Assembly (NCBI GenBank): GCA_028554645.1
Contig: JAQOOI010000060.1
Location: forward strand, 23,501 to 87,500
Length of the DNA stretch: 64,000 nucleotides
Direction: 5' to 3'
Origin: Omphalotus guepiniiformis
Taxonomy: Eukaryota > Basidiomycota > Agaricomycetes > Agaricales > Omphalotaceae
Numbering within the stretch: position 1 is the first letter of the stretch; each line of letters opens with the position of its first letter. A program made the position numbers and the translations under genes. Of this stretch, positions 34,493 through 44,972 are shown piece after piece. Under the pieces are notes generated by a model. The model searched no databases and had not been told where the DNA came from. It worked only from the letters and a program-made list of their open reading frames with translations.

Positions 34493-35158
34493 AAACATAA
34501 TAATATTACCTAAAATTCCTAATATAATAATAATTAAATGCATTAATAAATAAAACTTAGATACTTTTTTATTTATATTATTTCTTAATTTTAATAATGT
34601 AAGTATTCTAGGATATTTTTCTAAAAAAACTATTTTATTTATTATATTTTCACTTAACATAATAGATAAAACACTAATGAAAGAAGATAAAATTAAACCA
34701 TCTATAATTATATTAAACAAACAAACAATTTTATCAGGAGTCAAAGAATCCAAAAATTCACTATATTTATTATATAAAGAGCTTAAAATTTCACTTATAT
34801 CTAATTTTTTAATTTCATCATAAGATTCGTCCAATTTTTTTGTATACTTATCCATTTCTTTTTTATTATAATCATTAGGATTAGCATTATAATCATCAAC
34901 TGCTTTTTTATGATTTTCTGCTGATTCTTTATATCTAACCATAACTGCTTGATTTTTAATTTTTTCAGACTCCTCAACAATTATTTTATCATATTGCTCC
35001 TTATTAGATTTTGATAATTCATTTCTTGCATTATTAATTTGATCGAGTACCCTATTATTCTTATCAATTACAACCTGTCTTCTATATCCATCTAAAGTTG
35101 CAGAAGCTAAAACCAAACCTACACCATATTTTTTTACTAGTTCCTTAAATAAATCCAT
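34484..35158 (-). CDS. Plasmid-like coiled-coil protein with two C-terminal helices, intact
   Basis: 224 codons from the ATG at 35158 (MDLFKELVKKYGVGLVLASA). Residues ~10-20 are weakly hydrophobic, ~25-125 are charged coiled coil, then helix 1 (IIIDGLILSSFISVLSIMLS), the linker FLEKYPRILTLLKLRNNINK and helix 2 (LLMHLIIIILGILGNIIMFF). The helix-linker-helix module recurs at 21186, 39548, 42193 and weakly 43606. The N-terminal word LFKELVKK also begins the frame at 41437. This is the only full-length intact member in the window. Its 5' leader is a copy of the cox3 leader, joined a few bases before the ATG, so it may be transcribed from a captured cox3 promoter. Function unknown. Confidence 0.7.
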   Translation of the reverse strand: MDLFKELVKKYGVGLVLASATLDGYRRQVVIDKNNRVLDQINNARNELSKSNKEQYDKIIVEESEKIKNQAVMVRYKESAENHKKAVDDYNANPNDYNKKEMDKYTKKLDESYDEIKKLDISEILSSLYNKYSEFLDSLTPDKIVCLFNIIIDGLILSSFISVLSIMLSENIINKIVFLEKYPRILTLLKLRNNINKKVSKFYLLMHLIIIILGILGNIIMFFI

Positions 35159-35161
35159 TTT

Positions 35162-35640
35162 AATTTTGTTTTTTACTCACTAATGTGGTGTTGACATCAA
35201 GATGTAATTTTTTATTTAGCTAAGAATAATTTATAAATCTGTTGCTAAATTAAAAACTCACTCACTCACTCACTCACATTAGTGATAGTGATAGAGATAG
35301 TGATAGAGATAAAGTGAGTAAAAGTGATAGTGAGCCTAAGCAAAAGAGAAAAATTAAATCCCTCTCTTGCTGTAGCAGCTAGCTATCGCCTAGCAAACGC
35401 CTAGTAAACACCTAGCGAACGCATAGTAAGTGCATATCGAATGCCTAGCAAACGCGACACTGCATATTTTTATAAAAATATTTAGCCATTTATCTAATAT
35501 TTTAATATATTTATATAAAAATAAAATAAAAAGAAAAATAATTTTTTTAATTAAATTTAAACATAAAAATGTTCATAGTTGATTGCTTAATATAGTATAT
35601 AACACAGTATTAATTGTGCTATATTTTTACTCTCTTTTAA
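35162..35640. repeat. cox3 5' flank, copy 2
   Basis: Direct repeat of 16264-16720. Here it precedes the plasmid-like ORF at 34484-35158 instead of cox3. Matches resume at 35725-35810 and 35920-35965 to the tract beyond atp9, so atp9 was lost from this copy. Confidence 0.9.
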
Positions 35641-35969
35641 AAGTTAAATTTTTTTAATGATAATAAAGTTTTAGGTAAATTAAAATTTATAATATCTATT
35701 ATTCTTTTTTTTATATTTAAAGTCTATAATTTATATTAATAAATTCTAATTTTACTTATTTATTTCCTAATCTAAAGATGGGCTACTTCCATACAATTTT
35801 TAAAAAAGTAATAGTAGGCAAAATAAAATGTCTCATTTTCCAAAAATAAAAAGTCATATTTTTAAAGCAACTTAGAGAAATATGAAAAACAGAAAAAGAA
35901 AATAAGAGAGATTGTTTGAAAAATCTATAATATCCTAAAATAAGTGTCCTTATATACTATTAATAAAAA

Positions 35970-36366
35970 TAAAGAAATAATTGATTAATACCCCTGCTTT
36001 AACTCCCAACTGCTTTAGCTGCTATTTTACCTTTCCCCTGCTTTTGCAGCTCCATCTTTTTTCTTTTCATCCCCCCATCTCCTCTCGCCTTCGGCGACTG
36101 CTTTAGCTGCTCCCCCATCCCCTTTTTTTAAAAGTCCCACAGCTAAAGCAGGGAGCTAAAGCAGGGAACTAAAGCTGTGTCTCGCACCCGTCGCTCCTTT
36201 ACTTTAGGAAGGAAAGCGATGGTGCGAGAGCTGCTAAAGCTGGACTGCTAAAGCAAGAGTGCAATAGAGCTAGTGAGCGAGTGTGCGAGACACAATATTA
36301 ATACGGTATATAAAATAATAATTAAAAAAATATAGTTTATTAAAAAAAATATTTTTTTTAAAAGAG
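35970..36366. repeat. GC clusters upstream of trnH
   Basis: No gene seen; TGCTTTAGCTGC and CACCCGTCGCTCC clusters occupy 35990-36300. Confidence 0.5.
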
Positions 36367-36437
36367 GTAGAATTAGTTTAATGGTAAAATAACGTCTTGT
36401 GGCGACGATGTTCAGAGTTCGAGCCTCTGATTTTACC
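36367..36437 (+). tRNA. trnH: tRNA-His (GUG)
   Basis: Cloverleaf: acceptor GTAGAAT with ATTTTAC, plus the extra 5' G at 36367 opposite C73, which is specific to histidine tRNA. D stem GTTT/AAAT, anticodon loop TTGTGGC (anticodon GTG), T arm CAGAG TTCGAGC CTCTG. The top pair of the anticodon stem is A-A. Confidence 0.93.
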
Positions 36438-37788
36438 TTATATATTACATTAATAATATATTAATGTAATATTAGTTTACATAAAAAAAAATAAATCTAT
36501 TTAACATTACTAGAATATTATTTTTTTAAATCTTTCCGCCAACAATTGCAATCACAATCTTGCTTAGTTGATTTTGCAATCGCTATCACTCCCTTGCTTA
36601 GGCAATAATGCGATAATGCAAATGTGAAAAAAAAAAGCAAATGAGCGAGTGAGAGCGACTAATATTTATCTGCATTTTTATTTTTACTAAGCACTAGTAT
36701 AGTAACCTAGTATATCTATCGCTAGCAATCCTCCTATTGCTAACTTTTTCTTTATTTAAGCATTATCTAAAGTTTCCCTCTCGCTCTGGCTAAAGCAGTA
36801 GCCGCCGTCCTTGCTTTAGCAAGGAGGCGAGAGAGCAAGTGCAGCGACACAACCATATTCACATTAGTGAGCATAAGCGAGTGAGAGTGAGGACTGCTTA
36901 TCTTGCTTAGGCTCGCTAATGCGACACCCACCCTGCGTAGCAGCTCTCTCGCTTTTTTTGCACACTCACTTGCTTAGGCAACTCAGCCACCCACTCACTT
37001 AAACTCACAGGTGATGGTGAGTGATATTGTCCCTCTTGCTTAAACAGCTTAGCGAGTAAGTGAGCAAGAGAAATGGGTAGTGTCGCTCCCTACTTTAGCA
37101 AAGGTGAGCTAAAGCAGAGGTGGCTAGCGAGATCGAATAAGTGAGGGTATGATAAAGCAGGCGAGCGACAGTTTAAGTGAGAACGAAGGGGGGGGGGGAG
37201 AATTTAAAACAGTGAGCAGCTAAAGCATCTAAAGCATTGTAGGGAAACTAAGTTAACTAAAATAAACAATAGTAAATTCAAAATATTAAAAAATTATTTT
37301 AAATAAAATTTAACAGTATTTAAAAGAGAGTTAAGATATCTAAAACTGAAATTAAATATTTTTAATTTAGTAAGGTTCAAGGTTAATTAAAGGATATATA
37401 TAATAAATTAATTTTTTGGAAAAATTTAAAAGAAAATTTTAACTTATAAAAATATATTATTTATATAAAATATTATCTAACACTTTAGTATGTTTATTAA
37501 AATAAATAAGTTATTAAAATTAAAAATCCTATATCCTAACTTATTAATATTTAGATAAATTCAGTAAACTTTTTTATAATTTATAAATTATATTTATTAT
37601 TTATTTAAAATAAAAAAGTTATTTTACAAAACTCGTCTTATAGATAATTAAAAATAAATCTAACTCTTAACCCTTATATTTAATTAATTAAAAAAAATAT
37701 TAATAAATAATTGAAGTGCTTTATCAATATTAAAGCGATTAATTTAATAAAAATTGTAAGCTAAGTGCAAAGTACTCTTTTTAATATA
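36438..37788. repeat. Gene-free spacer between trnH and trnM
   Basis: No gene seen. Dense clusters (36540-37240, including CTCACTTGCTTAGGCAACTC and poly-G at 37190) then 500 bp of plain AT-rich DNA. Confidence 0.6.
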
Positions 37789-37861
37789 GCTGAAATAGTT
37801 TAAATGGTCAAAACTTACCATTCATGACGGTAAAAAGTAGGTTCAAATCCTTCTTTCGGCT
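37789..37861 (+). tRNA. trnM: tRNA-Met (CAU)
   Basis: Acceptor GCTGAAA with TTTCGGC (one T-G pair), D stem GTTT/AAAC, anticodon stem-loop TACCA TTCATGA CGGTA (anticodon CAT), T loop TTCAAAT. I cannot decide between initiator and elongator from sequence alone. Confidence 0.92.
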
Positions 37862-38403
37862 TAATATAAATAATAAAATATATATCTATTATCTCGCTTG
37901 CTAAGGCAAGCGCTTGTTTTATTAAAAAAAAAGAAAAATATAAATTAATATTTTATCTATCGTTCCGCGATGCGCGACCAGCACTTTTTATTTTTCCTCG
38001 TTTGCTACAATAAGCGCTTGTTTAAAAACTATTAATAAATAAACTTAAAAAAAAACAATGATTATTAAAATAATATTAAAACAAGATACTAAAAAAAAAG
38101 AGTTGTTAATGCTAACATAGCACTTTTTAGCCAAAGTTTTTCTTTTTTATGTAAATAACTCACCCGCTCCGCTCGCTCGCGCGCTTGCTTAGTCAATTAA
38201 AATCCCTCTTGCTTCCATTGGTAGGCAACACTCACTCGCTTATGCGAAAGTAACCGTCCTTGCTAACTCTTGCTTCCTCTGGCCTAGCATAGCGGAGCAA
38301 CACCCACTCATTCACTCATTAACTCAATCACTCACTCACTTGCCTTAGCAACTCACTTGCCTTAGCTACTCACATTAGTTTAAGTGAAAGTGAAAGTGAT
38401 AGA

Positions 38404-38441
<38 letters not shown>

Positions 38442-39547
38442 TGGAGGCAATCCACTCACTCACCTTAACAATATGTGAAAGTGGTCGTGAGCGATAGCGA
38501 GTGAGCGACTCTAACTCACCATCACTTACCTGTATATAGATAGTAGCTAGCACTTAAAGCAAAAATAAAAAATATTTATAATTTAAACGTTTATAGAAAG
38601 TCAAAATAAATTAAGTAAAGTAAAAAAAAATTTTTTAAAGTATTAAGTATTAAGTATACACTTCTAGCTTTTGCGACTGTGATATTATATGTCAAATTTA
38701 TTTATTAATGGAATGAAAAAATCTTTTATATTAGCACAGCACAAGCACTCAAACACCTGTAGTGCTTTTTAAGTTAAGAGAAAAAGAGAGATAAGTGATA
38801 GGAGAAATGCAAGAGCCAGAGTGAGAGGGGGGAAGTATATAGGGATAGGTAGGTTTTTTTATATAGTTTAGATCGTGTTAATGCTAAAATTTTATAATAT
38901 TTTATGTTTTACTTCTAATTTATATTATTATTTAATTTAATTATTAATTACTTTGTCTTTAAATTAGCTACTAAATAAAGAATATTTTTGATAAGATAAG
39001 CTATAAATAAGAATAATTACATTAATTAGGCTATGGGGGTAAAATAGGGGTAAAATTAATTTTATTTGTAAATTTAATGAACACACAAGCGTGAAACAAC
39101 CCTGTACCTTTGAGTGCTCGTTTAAAAAAAGGGTGGGCGAAATAAATGCAGGTGTCGCTGTTTGCTTTAGCAAGATAGCGAGAAACAAAACCTCTACCTT
39201 CTCAAAAAGAAAAGGTTGAGTAAATAAATATAGTAATAAAGTTTTATTAAAATAACTTCATGCCCTCCCACACGCTCTCGCTCTCGCTTTGTGGCGGCGA
39301 GGTAGGAGGTCTTATAAATATAAATCATCCCAATATTTATTGGGAGAGAACGGGCTATCAATAAATTTATCTTCTACGCAAAGCGAGATCTCTTTATTTA
39401 AGAAATTAGTTGTTTTATGTTTGATTGAACCTTCTCCCCTTCCCCTTCCCCTTCCCCCGCAAAGCGAGGGAAGGGGAGGGAAGGGGGAGGAAGAAGTAGA
39501 TGAGTCGCGCAGCGAGAGAGTGGATCGGTCAAGTGCTGAGCGATAGT
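37862..39547. repeat. Gene-free DNA with clusters and GTGAGA microsatellite
   Basis: No gene seen. Clusters of CTCACT/AGTGAG words at 38160-38520 include a (GTGAGA)n array at 38405-38440. A CCCCTTCCCC hairpin with centre CGCAAAGCGAGG lies at 39430-39490; it is open in both strands only because of its composition. Confidence 0.6.
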
Positions 39548-40160
39548 TTATATATAAAACAATGTAAAACAATTAATATATATTATAAAAATTAAAGCTA
39601 AAAATATTAATAAATAATTGATTAAAATAGAAAATCTAGTTACTTTTTTTCTAAAATTAATGATTTTAGCTATCTTTGGAAATTTTAAATCTAATTTAAA
39701 ATAATTTATTATTTCATTACCAAAATTGATAATTAAAATCTCATATAAACAAATTAATATAAATAAAGAAGTAAAAATAGACATTAAATTACATAATTGT
39801 TCATTATCTAATTCACTTATAAATTCTTTATAAGAATCAAAAAAATCATCATCATCATCAGCTATAAATTTAGATTTACTTTTATCTATAGTATCTCTTA
39901 ATTCTTTTCAAATTTCATCACCACTTTTTAAATTCTTTTCTAATTCATTTTGATGATATTCTCCCCGCCCCATTAGTCGCTTTGCGGGGGAAGGGGAAGG
40001 TTGTTTTATTTTCTGGAGATGTTTTCTTTAAAGATTTTATTTCTTTATTAATATTATTAAACTTTTCTTCAAATTGTAATTCAAGAGCAGTTAATTTTTT
40101 TTTTTGTATTTTCTTCCAGAAAACTTTCTAATGCTTCATCATTAAATATTATAAAGGTAA
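39548..40160 (-). pseudogene. Plasmid-like coiled-coil/two-helix membrane protein, broken by a cluster
   Basis: Reading on the minus strand: LESFLEENTKKK, then FEEKFNNINKEIKSLKKTSP, a GC cluster (39960-40005) that shifts frame, YHQNELEKNLKSGDEIWKEL (TGA as Trp), an acidic word ADDDDDFFDSYKEFISEL, helix 1 (LMSIFTSLFILICLYEILII), the linker LDLKFPKIAKIINFRKK, helix 2 (SILINYLLIFLALIFIIYIN) and TAA at 39548. The same order of coiled coil, DSYKEFISEL-type word (compare KYSEFLDSL at 34484) and helix-PKI-helix as in the intact ORF at 34484-35158 shows they are paralogues. Confidence 0.65.
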
Positions 40161-40192
40161 AGAAAAAAATAAGTGCTCTTGCTAAAGCAGCA

Positions 40193-40437
40193 GCGTAATA
40201 TTTAAAATTAAAGATGGTATTTCTAGTCTTATGCTTCATATAGCAAAAAATTCTAGAACTAAACTTATCAAATTAATATGGAATAATCCATTATATATTC
40301 CTTCGCTCCGCGCTTCTGTTACTAAATTTAATAATGCAGAAAATAGTAGAATTATAGCAGATATTCTATAGTATAAATTTTGTAATACAAAATTATATAA
40401 AAATATTAAATATAAAATAAAAATTATCATTCTTTTA
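40193..40437 (-). repeat. Mini-copy of nad2: 5' end joined to 3' end
   Basis: 40236-40430 encodes a diverged nad2 N-terminus ([30 protein letters not shown]) with a small cluster (EARSEG) in it. Immediately downstream, 40193-40225 matches the very end of nad2 (PSLILNIT, compare 22905-22950). So the middle 1.7 kb of nad2 is missing. Not a functional gene. Confidence 0.85.
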
Positions 40438-40669
40438 TATTTTTTAGCCGTAGTTATATTTGTTTTAGTTTTAAATTTTTTAAATTTAAATTATAATGAT
40501 GTTAAGCTGTAAACATATAAAAAAGAAAAAATAGTTAAAAATAATAGACAAGCAGCAGCGAGAAATGATAAAGATATATTTCTTTAAATTATTTCAAATA
40601 TTCCTAATAATAATATATTAATTATTTGATGGTTTATTATTTAATAATGTTAAAACTTTTTCTCTCGCT

Positions 40670-41437
40670 CACCAAAGGGCGCTAGCATTATTTAATTCAT
40701 TTTCATTTGATTTATGTAGCTCAGTTAAAGCTTTGATAAATTATTTTTTATCACTACTATTAAGATCAGTTGTTGTACTAGTACTATTTAATAACTCTTC
40801 AATAACTGTTTTTTCTTTTGAAATGTTACTTACATCTCTAGTAGCAATTTCAGTGGAATTTTTTCATTTACTTAAATTTGTTTGAGGTAATACTTTATTT
40901 AATCCAGATCCTAACAAAGGTGCAAAGAAAGCATCTCTTCCACTACTTTTTAAAATTTCATCACTACCTAACATTAATCCTAGTGTTAGACCTACAGGTT
41001 GAGCTGTTTCACATAAATATTTTCCTCGCTCCGCGACAAAATAATGCTCTTGCAATTATTGTAGCATATTTATCAAGAGGAGAATTTCTTACCTCTAAAT
41101 CTTTACCTTTTAATATTTTTTTAATATGTTTAAATCTATGTATTGATAAGTAAATATGATATATAAAAAAAAGTAAAGTGAATAAAAAACAAATATATAA
41201 ATATATTCCATGTAATTCAAAGTAACCTCGACCTAATAAACTTAAAAAACTTATTCCACCAAGCACTCTTAATATTCTTACAAGCGCAAAGCGAGGATGT
41301 TTTTGAAAATTTAATTTATCTTCTGGTAAAGTTGAAGTAGTTATACCTTTTTTTATACCTGTTCATGTTCTAACAAATATATTGTTTAAGCAATCTGTAT
41401 TTATAAATTTTTTTACTAGTTCTTTAAATAATCTCAT
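40670..41437 (-). pseudogene. Plasmid-like membrane ORF split by a small GC cluster
   Basis: From the ATG at 41437 (MRLFKELVKKFINTDCLNNI, TGA as Trp at codon 25) an open frame reads HPRFALVRILRVLGGISFLS, helix YLYICFLFTLLFFIYHIYLS, basic stretch, then KYATIIARALF. There the cluster CGCTCCGCGAC (41026-41038) shifts frame; the other frame continues YLCETAQPVGLTLGLMLGSD, EILKSSGRDAFFAPLLGSGL, TEIATRDVSNISKEKTVIEE and ends in another cluster near 40675. The N-terminus shares LFKELVKK with the 34484-35158 ORF. Unknown function; plasmid origin inferred from neighbours. Confidence 0.55.
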
Positions 41438-41454
41438 TTTATTTTTTTGTATTG

Positions 41455-41925
41455 TGCGTAATATTTAAAATTAAAGAAGGTTTTCAAAGTTGTTTTATTA
41501 CATAATATATAAAAAAAGTCTACTAGTATTTGAAATAATTTTTTTTGCTTTAGCAGCAAGTGACTGACGATTATAAAAAAAAAAAAAAGAAACAATATAT
41601 ATTAAATTATAGGAAATATTGTTAACTATACTTTTATTTATTATAAGATTTTTAGCTCTCCCTTTTTCCCGCGTGAGCGACCGCTCACCTAGTGATGAGA
41701 GAGGGGAGGAAGATATTAATATTGTAGAAACTATAAATAATAAAAATATTTTTATTAATTGACTTATCAAATTAATGTGGAATAATCCACTATATATTCC
41801 TATTCCTGTTACTAAATTGAAACTTAGTAATGCAGAGAATAGTAGAACTATAGCAGATATTCTAACCTTAAGTAAGGCTTTTCATATTATTAAATTTTTA
41901 AAAATTAATTTTTTCATTCTTTTAT
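41455..41925 (-). repeat. Second mini-copy of nad2, 5' and 3' ends
   Basis: 41700-41900 matches the nad2 N-terminal region ([37 protein letters not shown]) with a SSPLSSLGERSLTREKGRAK cluster insert, and 41455-41487 matches the nad2 3' end. It lies between two plasmid-like ORFs. Same internal deletion type as 40193-40437. Confidence 0.85.
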
Positions 41926-42192
41926 AAAAAAAAGTATAAAATTTTACAAATTTTTATAAATTTTTATACTTAAATTTTCAAACTTTTAAAAAGTATAACT
42001 TCCTCGCCTTCGGCGGCGCGCGAGGTTAAAATTAATTATATTTTTTAATAATTTGTTGGGAATATTTTTAATAATTAATAATATATGTAAAATAATATAT
42101 TTATATAAATAATTATAGATGCAACAGTAAAAATTAGGATAAAATCAATTACTCGCTCGCTGCGCGAGCGCGAGAATAATATAATTTGAATT

Positions 42193-42450
42193 TTAACCTC
42201 CCTCGCCTTCGGCGGCGCGCGACTGGATAAATTTAGCTATTTTAGGATAACTTTTTTCTAATTGAAGTTTATCAATTAATATATTTCCATAAAATATAGT
42301 AAATAATGATATTAAAGAAATTATTATTATTATACAACCGCTGATATTTACAAAAGCAAAATTTTGTTCTAATGATGAAGTAGATAGAAAATCAGAAATA
42401 TCTGATAAATATTTTGTATCATTTCCACCTCCTTTATTAATTTTTATCAA
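42193..42450 (-). pseudogene. Plasmid-like two-helix protein fragment
   Basis: The open frame (TTG at 42450 or a later start) reads NDTKYLSDISDFLSTSSLEQ, a helix (CIIIIISLISLFTIFYGNIL), then the linker LQLEKSYPKIAKFIQSR, after which a GC cluster (42190-42225, RAAEGEGG) ends the frame. The second helix expected from family members is visible only as an AT-rich, frame-shifted tract at 42040-42150. Member of the family with 21186, 34484 and 39548. Confidence 0.55.
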
Positions 42451-42530
42451 TTATTTTACTCAGTTCATTAGAAACTTTTTCACTATGATTTGATAATGAA
42501 TTAGCGTTATTTAAAACTTCTTTAGCTTGT

Positions 42531-43514
42531 TTAATTACTTCTTCTCCCCCTGTCCTGCTTTAGCTGTCGCTGCGCGAGCGAGGGGTGTGGTAATTTATCA
42601 TCTTTTATTGAAGATCCACCCCCTTCCCCTAATGGGGCGGGGAGCACACCAACTTCTCCCAGAGGGGAAGAAGTATTTACTTCTGTTTGAGTATTTGAAT
42701 CTTTAAAATAATTATTAAATTCATCACGATCTTCAATACTATTATTATTAAAATCTTTACTAAAATTACTTGGATTACCTCCACCATAATTTTGATTACT
42801 ACTATAAATAGATGTAATAAAATCTTTAATACTATCATAATTGTAATAAGTAAAACCACCAATTAAAATTAATATTACTGGAACGTAGAAATAAGGTGAT
42901 TTAATAAATGATAAATAATCTTTATCTCGCTCCTTCCCTCCCGGATCGCTAGAATTATCTAAATCATTATTAAAATCTTTAGCTTTATCTAAATCATTAT
43001 TAAAATCTTTAGCTTTATAATTCATTCTAATAGATTCATCTATTTCATAATTGTTCTCTTCCCTTTCAGCTAATGGTGCGGGGAAGGAATAAGTAGATGT
43101 TTTATTAATAGAATTAGGAGAAGATAAATCTTTATTAATAAATGAGTTAATAAAATCTCTAATAGAAATTAAAATATTTTGACATTTTAAATAAAAATAA
43201 TTTATTATATTTAAATCTTTAAATCAATTAGATATTGAATTTAGTAAACTCAAATCATAATCGAAATATAAAATAACTGAAACACCGAATAAAGCATTAA
43301 GATAAAATATAAATCTAATAAATATAAAAATATATTTTATTAATTTAACTTTGGATAATTTTTTAAAAATTTTAAATAGATTAATAATACTAAAAAATCT
43401 ATTTACCATAATTTGGGGTTTAGATGCAAATAAATAAAGAAATCAAAAAAATTTTATAATAATTTTATGAACAGGAGAAACTATTTTAATAATGAAGTTT
43501 AAAATTGAAAACAT
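42531..43514 (-). CDS. Plasmid-like single-helix surface protein, C-terminus altered by a cluster
   Basis: One frame of 327 codons from the ATG at 43514, reading TGA as Trp twice. Layout: basic/hydrophobic N-terminus with a helix (IKYIFIFIRFIFYLNALFGV), a polar region, an exact tandem duplication of KAKDFNNDLD, a cluster (SSDPGGKERDK), helix SPYFYVPVILILIGGFTYYN followed by DSIKDFITSIYSS, then a low-complexity Asn/Gly/Ser tail with three cluster inserts. The last cluster (42548-42590) shifts frame: the alternative frame continues EEVIKQAKEVLNNANSLSNH and SEKVSNELSKIIDKN, probably the original C-terminus. Two membrane anchors with a long polar tail; role unknown. Confidence 0.6.
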
Positions 43515-43605
43515 TAATTGATTTTCATTTAATTAATTTTTGTTTTCTAGTTAAGTTAATACGTAAATATATTTTAAATTAAATTTAAAATTAAACTAAA
43601 AACTT

Positions 43606-43914
43606 TTAATTGTTAATAATAAAATAAAAACAAATTTTTATCATAATTAAACAATAGAATAAGCAAATCACACTAATAATTCTTATAATTATTTTTGATT
43701 TATTTCTCCCCGCCCCATTCGCTGCTAAAGCAGCGAGGGGAAGGGGAGTAGTAATGTATCTATTTTTAAAAAACAATAAACATTTTCCTATCTTATTATT
43801 AGGTAAATATTTATTAAAATCTATTTTAAGAATATATTCAACTAAAAACGTATTTAATATTATAAAGAAGAAATATAGTGATAAATTAGTGAAAATATAT
43901 GCTTCTGAAAGCAT
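43606..43914 (-). CDS. Small two-helix membrane protein, plasmid-like
   Basis: 102 codons from the ATG at 43914. Helix 1 (LSLYFFFIILNTFLVEYILK), a linker with FNKYLPNNKIGKCLLFFKNR, an in-frame GC cluster (TPLPLAALAANGAGR, 43703-43750) and helix 2 (IRIISVICLFYCLIMIKICF). The topology and basic linker resemble the family at 34484/39548, more weakly than the others. It lies directly downstream of the 44586 ORF on the same strand, so the two are probably co-transcribed. Confidence 0.5.
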   Translation of the reverse strand: MLSEAYIFTNLSLYFFFIILNTFLVEYILKIDFNKYLPNNKIGKCLLFFKNRYITTPLPLAALAANGAGRNKSKIIIRIISVICLFYCLIMIKICFYFIINN

Positions 43915-43926
43915 ATTTAGAGGAAA

Positions 43927-44586
43927 TTATGTAAATTTTTCATTTAAAACAGGACTATTAAATAAATTAAGAGGAAAACTGTAATCTATATTCATTAATG
44001 ATTCAAAATTTAAATTATCAGGTTCAGGTAAAAAATTCTGTTTATTTGAAGTAGAAGAAGATGCAGATGCAGAATTACCTTGATTAAAACCTTTACCTAA
44101 AACATATGAACTACCCATCATTATACCATAAACACCAGCAGCAACACCTGCTTTTACAACAGGAGCGGCAGGAATATTTTGTACAATTTTATGAGCTACG
44201 TAAGCACCACAGGTTGCTGTAGCACCTGCTACAGCATTATTTATAGGTTGATTTGCAGGAGGTTGAACATAAACATTAGCATTAGGTTTATTTAAATGAA
44301 AATGTGTATCATTATTGTTACCTTCTGTATCTCCTAAAAAATTAAATACATTAAAACTATTATCAAATTCCATTATTGTAATATAAAAACCAAAAATATT
44401 TAAAATAGATAATGATATAAATATTATAATAAATATTTCCATTCCTATTTCTGAAGAAGTTTGATTTTTAAATTTTTGATAATAAAATTTAATTTTATAA
44501 CCTAAATATAGATTCATAATAAAATGATCTAGTAAAATAAAAATTAGGATTGTTCCTAAATAAACATATTTTAAATTTATAAACAT
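43927..44586 (-). CDS. Plasmid-like membrane protein with Ala/Gly-rich hydrophobic core
   Basis: 219 codons from the ATG at 44586, intact and free of clusters. N-terminal helix (YLGTILIFILLDHFIMNLYL), second helix (MEIFIIIFISLSILNIFGFY), a polar stretch with Asn/Pro (NANVYVQPPANQPINN), then an Ala/Gly/Val-rich segment (AVAGATATCGAYVAHKIVQN, AAPVVKAGVAAGVYGIMMGS) able to form two more helices, and a Ser-rich tail. No family known to me with certainty; similar two-part membrane proteins occur next to polymerase genes on mitochondrial plasmids. The 5' flank is a long poly-A/T tract. Confidence 0.6.
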   Translation of the reverse strand: MFINLKYVYLGTILIFILLDHFIMNLYLGYKIKFYYQKFKNQTSSEIGMEIFIIIFISLSILNIFGFYITIMEFDNSFNVFNFLGDTEGNNNDTHFHLNKPNANVYVQPPANQPINNAVAGATATCGAYVAHKIVQNIPAAPVVKAGVAAGVYGIMMGSSYVLGKGFNQGNSASASSSTSNKQNFLPEPDNLNFESLMNIDYSFPLNLFNSPVLNEKFT

Positions 44587-44972
44587 TTGTAAAAAAAAAA
44601 AAAAAAATAATTTATATTAATTATAATAGATAATTAATATTAGAAGATGTATTAAAATTCTGGATAAAAAATCAAAAAATTTTTTCTGCTCTTTAGCACA
44701 CTATATTTAATATAGTAGCAGAGCGGAAATCTAAAGAGGTTTTACTCCCCGCTCCATTTGCAAAGCGAGAGGAGGAAAGAAACTTGCCTTACTAGCATAC
44801 ACCCATCCCCTTCACCTAATGGGGCGGGGAGAGGAGTGAAGGAATACAACTCACTTGCTTTAACAACTAAGCTATAACATAAAGGAACACTATGACTATA
44901 ATATAAATTAATAAGATGTATTCTAACTAATAATAACTAATATAATTTTTAAATTATGATACTTTTAGTATT

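Noticed and set aside
39289..39572. Open frames on both strands over the same 280 bases.
   Set aside because: They are produced by a palindromic GC cluster; neither has a recognisable protein.
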